Shown one piece after another: positions 5,993-9,809 of a DNA stretch of 9,809 bases (its first letter is position 1; the number at the start of each line of letters is the position of its first letter). This DNA is from Actinomycetota bacterium (GTDB taxonomy: Bacteria; Actinomycetota; Aquicultoria; Subteraquimicrobiales; UBA9087). A program made the position numbers and the translations under genes. Location of the stretch: the NCBI GenBank assembly GCA_003491635.1, contig DNCG01000069.1:1-9809 (forward strand). Direction: 5' to 3'. The notes under the pieces were generated by a model. That model saw only the letters and a list, made by a program, of their open reading frames with translations, was not told where the DNA came from and made no database searches.

Positions 5993-6222
5993 TGAAATGT
6001 TATGAATGTGGCGGTGAGATGGTTGAAGCAGTTACGACTTTACACATGGAGAAAGATGGTAGACCTCTAATCATTGAGGATGTGCCGGCAAAGGTTTGCA
6101 AACAGTGCGGAGAAGAATATATCGCGGGCCCTGTAGCTGAAAAGATTGGGAAGATTTTAGATGAGGAACTAACTCAAGCTAAACATATTTCTGTTCCTAT
6201 AATTAAGTGGAAAGTTGCTTAG
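5992..6222 (+). CDS. YgiT/MqsA-type zinc-finger protein, probable antitoxin
   Basis: 76 residues with two CxxC pairs, C3-x2-C6 and C36-x2-C39, flanking the small beta domain typical of YgiT-type zinc fingers (KCYECGGEM ... PAKVCKQCGEEYI). A short helix (PVAEKIGKILDEELTQAK) follows. It lacks the C-terminal XRE helix-turn-helix of Escherichia coli MqsA, so it probably neutralises the partner through protein contact; autoregulation by DNA binding is less obvious. GTG 5992 is used, with a strong AAGGAGG at 5977-5983, 8 nt upstream, inside the end of the DUF4258 gene. The ATG at 5998, two codons further, is an alternative. Together with the upstream gene it forms a compact two-gene toxin-antitoxin unit. 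Confidence 0.87.
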   Translation: MKCYECGGEMVEAVTTLHMEKDGRPLIIEDVPAKVCKQCGEEYIAGPVAEKIGKILDEELTQAKHISVPIIKWKVA

Positions 6223-6293
6223 CTTTTGATGGCTTGATTTTTGATTTCGTTCCGCCTCCCAACCCATCTACCAGGAGATTTGTAACCCTTGAT

Positions 6294-6352
6294 TTAAGCG
6301 ACTTCAAGCAGAAAATCCAGTACTTTCTCATCGATTTCAAGCTCTGCGGTTC
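6294..6352 (-). pseudogene. Minus-strand C-terminal coding remnant, copy 1
   Basis: On the minus strand the sequence reads RTAELEIDEKVLDFLLEVA then TAA (stop at 6294-6296). It matches 8032-8090, which reads RTTKFEIDEKVLDLLLEVA then TAA. Over the shared codons most differences are at third positions (for example GTA/GTG, GTC/GTG, GCT/GCG), the sign of former selection as protein. No start or upstream domain is present; reading further upstream runs antisense through the tRNA tail at 6348-6377. I do not recognise the family. It lies tail to tail with the YgiT gene. Confidence 0.5.
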
Positions 6353-6377
6353 GAAGAGCGTCCCACACGGGGAGCCA
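6348..6377 (+). other. Decayed tRNA-Asn 3' end (cassette boundary), copy 2
   Basis: GGTTCGAAGAGCG (T-loop wording) is followed by CGGGGAGCCA at 6368-6377, then AATCTTTT. The shared AATCT after CCA is also found in copy 1. The T stem no longer pairs and no 5' half exists, so it is a scar rather than a tRNA gene. Confidence 0.6.
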
Positions 6378-6386
6378 ATCTTTTTC

Positions 6387-6423
6387 ATAATAAAAATGCC
6401 TGTTAGCTGGGCATTTTTATTAT
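6387..6423. terminator. Strong bidirectional intrinsic terminator
   Basis: A 14-bp perfect stem runs from 6387-6400 (ATAATAAAAATGCC) to 6410-6423, with a 9-nt loop. The T-run in the 3' arm and the A-run in the 5' arm let it work on both strands. It separates the DUF4258/YgiT operon from the AbiE operon and sits directly behind a tRNA 3' end, as a tRNA terminator would. Confidence 0.8.
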
Positions 6424-6482
6424 TTAATCGTACAATATTCTGGTCTTAAAATTTAACAGCAAGGAAATTTTATCTAACCTTT

Positions 6483-6511
6483 TTGATTGAATTGGTTAGA
6501 TGTGTTATTCT
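6483..6511 (+). promoter_or_regulatory. Promoter of the AbiE operon
   Basis: TTGATT (6483-6488) and TATTCT (6506-6511) are separated by 17 bp, a good sigma-A arrangement with moderate matches. The predicted start near 6518 is just ahead of the inverted repeat at 6521-6540. Confidence 0.5.
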
Positions 6512-6520
6512 ATTTCAGAA

Positions 6521-6540
6521 AGTTATAAAAAAATATAACT
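6521..6540. promoter_or_regulatory. Inverted repeat, candidate AbiEi operator
   Basis: AGTTATA (6521-6527) and TATAACT (6534-6540) are perfect 7-bp arms around AAAAAA, between the promoter and the AbiEi start codon. Known AbiEi antitoxins repress their own operon by binding inverted repeats in the promoter region, so this is a natural candidate operator. Binding is inferred. Confidence 0.45.
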
Positions 6541-6552
6541 AAGTGAAACAAA

Positions 6553-7149
6553 ATGCAATTAAAAGAGTTTAAGAAGAAGATGAAAAAGAGTATTTTTACA
6601 AAGGCAGAAGCCCAGGTGGTGGCTTTCGATACGGCCCCAAATACATTGAAGCTACAGCTTCACAATTGGGTAAAATCAAATGACCTTGTTGCCATAAAGA
6701 GAGGATTATATGCATTTTCTGATAAACGTATCGACAAGGTGGAAGTGGCTCGAAATCTTTATTCACCATGTTATGTGAGTTTGGAGTCCGCTTTAAATAT
6801 CTATGGCTTGATTCCCGACGTCCCATTCTCAATGACCTTGGTTACCCCCAAAGCTACCAGGAAATTTAACACACCCTATGGTCAATTTGTTTATCGGAAG
6901 CTTAAAAAAAAGGCTTTTTTTGGATTTGATCCAAAGACTTTAATTGCAGAGAAAGAAAAAGCGTTGGTTGATTATCTGTATTTAAACGGCAGGCGACTCT
7001 TGCCCAGGGTCGATTTTTGGGAAGAGTTGAGACTTCAAAATTTAAGCGAAGTAGATTTTGACAAAGCTTTAAAATACGCTCAGAGATTTAATTCATCAAA
7101 ATTAATAAAACTAGTAAGGAGCGTCAAAGAGTATGCAGATATTGGCTAA
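6553..7149 (+). CDS. abiEi: AbiEi-family antitoxin of a type IV toxin-antitoxin system
   Basis: 198 residues. The N-terminal 55 residues form a winged helix-turn-helix ending in the typical VAIKRGLYAF (47-55). The AbiEi domain follows, with SPCYVSLESALNIYGLIPDVP (71-91) and TLVTPKATRKF (95-105). The later part has LIAEKEKALVDYLYLNGRR (130-148), also typical of the family. AbiEi counters the AbiEii nucleotidyltransferase toxin and represses the operon; the pair can act as an abortive-infection phage defence. The ATG at 6553 has only a weak ribosome binding site. ATG 6580 (MKKSIFTKAEA) is an alternative start with purines upstream. The gene overlaps the toxin gene by 17 bases, so the two are coupled. 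The operon is visibly AT-richer than dnaG and rpoD, consistent with recent acquisition. Confidence 0.88.
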   Translation: MQLKEFKKKMKKSIFTKAEAQVVAFDTAPNTLKLQLHNWVKSNDLVAIKRGLYAFSDKRIDKVEVARNLYSPCYVSLESALNIYGLIPDVPFSMTLVTPKATRKFNTPYGQFVYRKLKKKAFFGFDPKTLIAEKEKALVDYLYLNGRRLLPRVDFWEELRLQNLSEVDFDKALKYAQRFNSSKLIKLVRSVKEYADIG

Positions 7150-7972
7150 AATGGTCGAACAGATACGGAGCGAAAATCCTGCTGTTACTTCAGAGGAGCT
7201 CATAAACATCATTCGAGAATATTTGCAGATAATCATCCTTAAGTCCATCTACCAAAGCAAATTTGGACGGGATATCTCTTTTATGGGCGGCACTTGTCTT
7301 CGAATTTGTTACGATCTAAAAAGGTATTCGGATGACCTTGATTTTTCTTTGGACAGAAAGACTGCTGGATATAGTTTTCAAAGTTTAAATCAACTAATAC
7401 AGAGGGACTTTTCATTGAGGAATATCAAGATGGATTTAAGCATAAGTGAAGACAAAACGGTGCAAAAGGTATTTATCAAGGCGGTTAATCTGTTAGAACC
7501 TCTTGGATTATCAAGGATTAAAGACCAGAAGTTACATATAAAGATTGAGGTGGACACGAACCCCGTGGACATAAAGTACGGTGGAAGAGAGACCTTTTTT
7601 GTGAACAAGTATAATGAGGTATTTCCAATACTAAAACATGATTTAGAGACTCTCTTTGCGGGTAAAGTACTGGCTATTTTATGCCGTTCATATAGGAAAG
7701 GTCGGGATTTCTACGACCTTATTTGGTATTTGAACCGTGGAACGAAAGTGAATCTTGCCTATCTGAACGAGGGCTTAAAGGTTGCCAATTATCCTAGTAA
7801 TTTTTCTAATGAAAAAGTTCTTTTTGAAGCAATAGAAAGGGTTGTGCTCGAATTTGAGCCCGATTTTATCTTAAAAGATATTGGTCGATTCCTGGAAGAC
7901 CCAAAAGAAGAAGCTTGGCTTAGGCAATATAAGGAGGTTTTTTCTCAACTAAAAAATAGAAGATTTGGATAA
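7133..7972 (+). CDS. abiEii: AbiEii-family nucleotidyltransferase toxin
   Basis: 279 residues with the AbiEii/nucleotidyltransferase signature: GGTCLR (52-57), then RYSDDLDFSL with D68 and D70 as likely metal ligands, KIEVD (137-141), AGKVLA with K178, and RDFYDLIWYL (191-200). Related toxins such as MenT transfer nucleotides to tRNA acceptor ends or otherwise use NTPs to block translation; the exact target here is unknown. The ATG at 7133 is preceded by GGAG at 7118-7121. A second in-frame ATG at 7151 (MVEQIRSENP) starts just after the antitoxin stop and is possible. The gene lies 3' of its antitoxin gene, the usual order of the family. Its position between two tRNA-Asn scars suggests it arrived as a cassette. 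Since related toxins act on tRNA, the tRNA setting is notable but may be coincidence. Confidence 0.9.
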   Translation: MQILAKMVEQIRSENPAVTSEELINIIREYLQIIILKSIYQSKFGRDISFMGGTCLRICYDLKRYSDDLDFSLDRKTAGYSFQSLNQLIQRDFSLRNIKMDLSISEDKTVQKVFIKAVNLLEPLGLSRIKDQKLHIKIEVDTNPVDIKYGGRETFFVNKYNEVFPILKHDLETLFAGKVLAILCRSYRKGRDFYDLIWYLNRGTKVNLAYLNEGLKVANYPSNFSNEKVLFEAIERVVLEFEPDFILKDIGRFLEDPKEEAWLRQYKEVFSQLKNRRFG

Positions 7973-8031
7973 AAACGATCTCTGCAGTGTTATAAATTTT
8001 GGTAAATTTTTTGATTGATAACTTTTCGGCA

Positions 8032-8090
8032 TTACGCCACTTCAAGCAACAAATCCAACACTTTCTCATCAATCTCAAACTTTGTTGTTC
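8032..8090 (-). pseudogene. Minus-strand C-terminal coding remnant, copy 2
   Basis: Reads RTTKFEIDEKVLDLLLEVA then TAA on the minus strand (stop at 8032-8034), parallel to 6294-6352. It lies tail to tail with abiEii, as copy 1 does with the YgiT gene. Upstream, the frame runs into the inverted T-arm fragment of the repeat at 8099, so no full gene exists. The family is not recognised. Confidence 0.5.
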
Positions 8091-8098
8091 TTGTCTTG

Positions 8099-8336
8099 GA
8101 TAGGCAGGGCTCGAACCTCAGGGGGCCGTTTTTGTGGGGGAAGTATTCCCCCTTAATCTTTCGTAAGGAAGGGGAGTTTCAGCTAGAGGCTGATCCGCCT
8201 TTGGCGGAATTCGAGGGGGAAACTCGGGGTTTCCCCTCGAAGGAGCGGAGCGACGGTTCGATGTCCTGCCTGGGGAGCAATCTCTTCCTAAACCACAGGT
8301 CAGAGCGTATATTTCTGCCGGCAGGCACGGTGCTCT
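8099..8336. repeat. tRNA-Asn-tail repeat, copy 2
   Basis: Homologous to 5195-5389. It opens with GATAGGCAGGGCTCGAACC (8099-8117) and carries AATCTTTCGTAAGGAAGGGGA and the hairpin GGGGAAAC-TCGG-GTTTCCCC. It ends with GGTTCGATGTCCTGCC (8255-8270), TGGGGAGCA and ATCTCTTCCTAAACCACA. The two ends form imperfect inverted repeats (GGCAGG ... CTCGAACC against GGTTCGA ... CCTGCC). Compared with copy 1 it has two extra hairpins: one at 8194-8208 and CTGCC/GGCAG (8315-8324), the latter inside the loop of the AGAGC/GCTCT terminator stem (8302-8336). One base of the terminal CCA is lost (GAGCA), so it is decayed. Confidence 0.72.
8194..8208. repeat. Mini-palindrome TCCGCC-TTT-GGCGGA
   Basis: The fourth member of the CCGCC-N3-GGCGG hairpin family. 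It is located within tRNA-tail repeat copy 2 and absent from copy 1 at 5195-5389, so it is best read as an insertion into the repeat. Confidence 0.6.
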
Positions 8337-8339
8337 AGC

Positions 8340-9049
8340 TTTTGATTTTTTAGCTCGTGGTTTTGCGCACCAATTTTAGCTCGAAAAAACAAGGGGAAAC
8401 CCTGAGAACGGGGAAATATCAAGAAGTGGTTCAGCTATTTTAAGTAGTTTGTTGTCACTTCATATATTGTGGTAGTACAGGAGAAATATGAAAACCAATG
8501 AAGGAGGGATTGTAGACTGTACCCAGAGCGTAACAGCTTTGCGATCTTCCCCAAGTTGCTTACCAGGGGATTTGTAATTTGGGGTAGTCAACGAACAGAA
8601 ATGAATGAGAAAGCCTAGAAAAATGGTTGGAAAACCCTGTTTTTTCAAAAACTCTAAAGTTCCTCCCCTAGGTTGCCGATTACAAATAGTGGCACAGTGA
8701 GGTAAGCAGGTATCTTGTTGGTTATTTAGAATTATATAGGGTGTGCGAGGGAAATTGAGATGGAAGAGTGGAGAAAAGGCGGTCTTCGGCTCTTTGTGAG
8801 ATGGAGATGCAATTTGCCAAGCTAAATATGAAAGGTGATTTAGGGTTGATTCAAGGGAAGCAAATTCTTCTCGAAAATTTTCCGGCACCAAAGATCGAAA
8901 TAAACAAGCTTAGGGAAATTTCGAATATTTCAAGAACATCCCCGGCTACGGTAACCACGATGCCACTTATATTCATCGAACAGTTGTTCAGAGAGAGAGA
9001 GAGAGAGAGAGACAAAAGTCCGCCCAACTTAATAAGTTATTCCAGCCTA
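8340..9049. other. Gene-poor stretch
   Basis: No convincing gene. A 29-codon ORF with AGGAG before its ATG (8488-8577, ending CLPGDL-stop) is the only coding-like piece; its 3' end, TACCAGGGGATTTGTAA (8561-8577), nearly repeats 6269-6285. A stem CCCCAA/TTGGGG spans 8549-8584. Open frames on either strand here have no recognisable domain and contain low-complexity sequence. The stretch looks like decayed or intergenic DNA. Confidence 0.4.
8991..9012. repeat. (GA)11 microsatellite
   Basis: Eleven uninterrupted GA units. Dinucleotide runs of this length are uncommon in bacteria and prone to slippage. No supported gene covers it, so phase variation of a protein is not indicated unless the frame around it proves real. 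Confidence 0.9.
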
Positions 9050-9076
9050 AAAAGACAAGCTGTAAAGCTGTCTTTT
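9050..9076 (+). terminator. Hairpin with T-run (first of two)
   Basis: AAAAGAC at 9050-9056 pairs with GTCTTTT at 9070-9076, and an inner AGCT pairs with AGCT across a GTAA loop with one bulged A. The 3' arm ends in TTTT. Preceded at 9028-9040 by the small hairpin AACTT-AAT-AAGTT. Confidence 0.5.
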
Positions 9077-9100
9077 ATAGTCAGAGAACACCTAGCAGAG

Positions 9101-9149
9101 AAAACCGAGTACTTTTTCCTCGAAAGGAAAATGGATGCTCGGTTTTTTT
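9101..9149 (+). terminator. Nested intrinsic terminator (second of two)
   Basis: AAAACCGAG (9101-9109) pairs with CTCGGTTTT (9138-9146), enclosing a second stem TTTTCC-TCGAAA-GGAAAA. Seven T residues follow the GG of the outer stem (9143-9149). This is a strong plus-strand terminator, but no supported plus-strand gene lies in the 1.1 kb upstream of it. Confidence 0.65.
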
Positions 9150-9183
9150 ATTTCTTGTCCTTGCTCAGGCAAGGTGGAATTCC

Positions 9184-9202
9184 ATCCCGCCATCGGCGGG
9201 AT
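9184..9202. repeat. Mini-palindrome ATCCCGCC-ATC-GGCGGGAT
   Basis: The fifth member of the CCGCC-N3-GGCGG family, with the longest stem (8 bp). It lies between the terminator at 9101-9149 and the histidine kinase gene. Confidence 0.65.
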
Positions 9203-9302
9203 TGGGAGGATGCCAGATCTTTGATTTAGTTAAATATGTAAAGCCGAGACGGAGGAACCGAAGAGCTAACGTAGAGGTGGCGATAGTAACCTTGTTGGGG
9301 TG

Positions 9303-9809
9303 ATGGGTGTGGAGCAAAATGTTGCGCGCAAGAAGAATTTAGAAACAAAACCACATCAATGGGAAGAAGATCGGAGGAAGGGAAAGCGAAGAAGTGAGGA
9401 TCAACAGCAGGCGAGGGAGAAGATTATCTTTGCTCAGGAATTGGAGAGGAAAAGATGGGCCCTGGAGGTTCACGATAGGATCACTCAATTGCTCGTTGAT
9501 ATTCACTGGCGTCTTCAAGCTTATAGAAAAAAACTGGCTAAAGATTCCCGAAAAGCCCAGCGGGATATGGATGAGATAGAGAATCTTGTTGCGGAAAGTA
9601 TCACCGAAGCCAAGGGGTTGATTGATGAACTGCGTCCCCCGGTTCTGGATGACATGGGACTGGCTGTTGCGGTGAAAAAGTATTCGCGCAGGATAGAAAA
9701 GGGAAATTCTTTGAGTGTGAGGGTGTTGGTGGATGAGAAGCTGGGCAGGATGCCCCCAGAGGTAGAAATCGCCACATACCGGATTATTCAAGAGGCTTTG
9801 ACCAATGTC
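9303..9809 (+). CDS. NarL/DegS-type sensor histidine kinase, 5' part (3' end outside window)
   Basis: 169 residues are visible. A very charged, probably coiled-coil N-terminus (1-50) leads into a HisKA_3 dimerisation domain with the phosphoacceptor H57 in WALEVHDRITQLL. ELRPPVLDDMGLAVAV follows, typical of this kinase class, and the ATP-binding domain begins with ATYRIIQEALTNV (start of the N box) at the window edge. Such kinases phosphorylate LuxR/NarL-type response regulators, usually encoded next door. No membrane segment or complete sensor domain precedes the histidine, so it would be cytosolic. The ATG at 9303 is the likely start; GTG 9300 and GTG 9309 are alternatives, and the frame is closed by TAA at 9267. 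The ribosome binding site is weak (GGGG at 9297-9300), so an N-terminal truncation is possible. Confidence 0.85.
   Translation, partial: MGVEQNVARKKNLETKPHQWEEDRRKGKRRSEDQQQAREKIIFAQELERKRWALEVHDRITQLLVDIHWRLQAYRKKLAKDSRKAQRDMDEIENLVAESITEAKGLIDELRPPVLDDMGLAVAVKKYSRRIEKGNSLSVRVLVDEKLGRMPPEVEIATYRIIQEALTNV

Noticed and set aside
8015..8338. 107-codon plus-strand ORF
   Set aside because: It runs through the minus-strand remnant and the tRNA-tail repeat and has no domain; wording such as DRQGSNLRG is typical of false ORFs over tRNA-like DNA.
8561..8590. Remnant of a tRNA-Thr anticodon arm (GATTTGTAAT)
   Set aside because: The flanking bases do not form a 5-bp anticodon stem and no other tRNA arm is nearby.
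8460..8891. 143-codon minus-strand ORF
   Set aside because: No domain, unusual composition and no ribosome binding context that I can see.
8768..9229. 153-codon plus-strand ORF
   Set aside because: It starts at GTG with no clear ribosome binding site, contains the (GA) tract as RERERER, runs through both terminator hairpins and a mini-palindrome, and has no recognisable domain.
9230..9302. Riboswitch ahead of the histidine kinase
   Set aside because: A few purine-rich blocks (GCCGAGACGGAGG, GTAGAGGTGG) hinted at a c-di-GMP-type aptamer, but the conserved core could not be matched.
9339..9791. 150-codon minus-strand ORF
   Set aside because: It is the antisense shadow of the histidine kinase, whose motifs are clear on the plus strand.
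1..9809. CRISPR array or integrase gene
   Set aside because: No regularly spaced direct repeats were found, and no ORF shows tyrosine or serine recombinase motifs.

Overview
The window looks like a bacterial chromosome segment from a deep-branching actinobacterial-type lineage. It carries a dgt-dnaG-rpoD block. The sigma factor has HrdB-like wording in region 4 (SFRLLQEQL, GVTRERIRQIESKTLSKLR), and the dGTPase is the Gram-positive type. Assignment is from family memory, not a search.

Region 1 (1-4070) is housekeeping: the 3' part of dgt, a consensus-like promoter, dnaG (primase) and rpoD (primary sigma factor). REP-like palindromes lie on both sides of rpoD. A small CCGCC-N3-GGCGG hairpin motif occurs in the dnaG-rpoD gap, inside the dnaG coding sequence, and at three places further along.

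Region 2 (4176-4891) is the most striking. A tRNA-Asn(GUU) gene is split in its anticodon loop by a 548-nt group I intron. P1, P4, P6 and P7 can be traced by eye, and the P1 loop carries an HNH endonuclease ORF that runs on into the catalytic core. Two tandem hairpins follow the tRNA.

Region 3 (4900-8340) is an accessory array downstream of the tRNA: a GIY-YIG nuclease, a DUF4258/YgiT-type toxin-antitoxin pair, and an AbiEi/AbiEii toxin-antitoxin pair. Each unit ends in a decayed copy of the tRNA-Asn 3' end (CGGGGAGCCA or a close variant), in two cases followed by a strong intrinsic terminator. Both toxin-antitoxin units are also followed, tail to tail, by the same minus-strand C-terminal coding remnant (EIDEKVLDxLLEVA-stop). 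The simplest reading is successive insertion of small cassettes at the tRNA-Asn 3' end, with displaced tRNA tails as scars. No integrase is visible in the window.

Region 4 (8340-9302) has no gene I can support. It holds hairpins, a (GA)11 microsatellite and two intrinsic terminators with no upstream gene. Region 5 (9303-9809) is the start of a NarL/DegS-type sensor histidine kinase that runs off the window.
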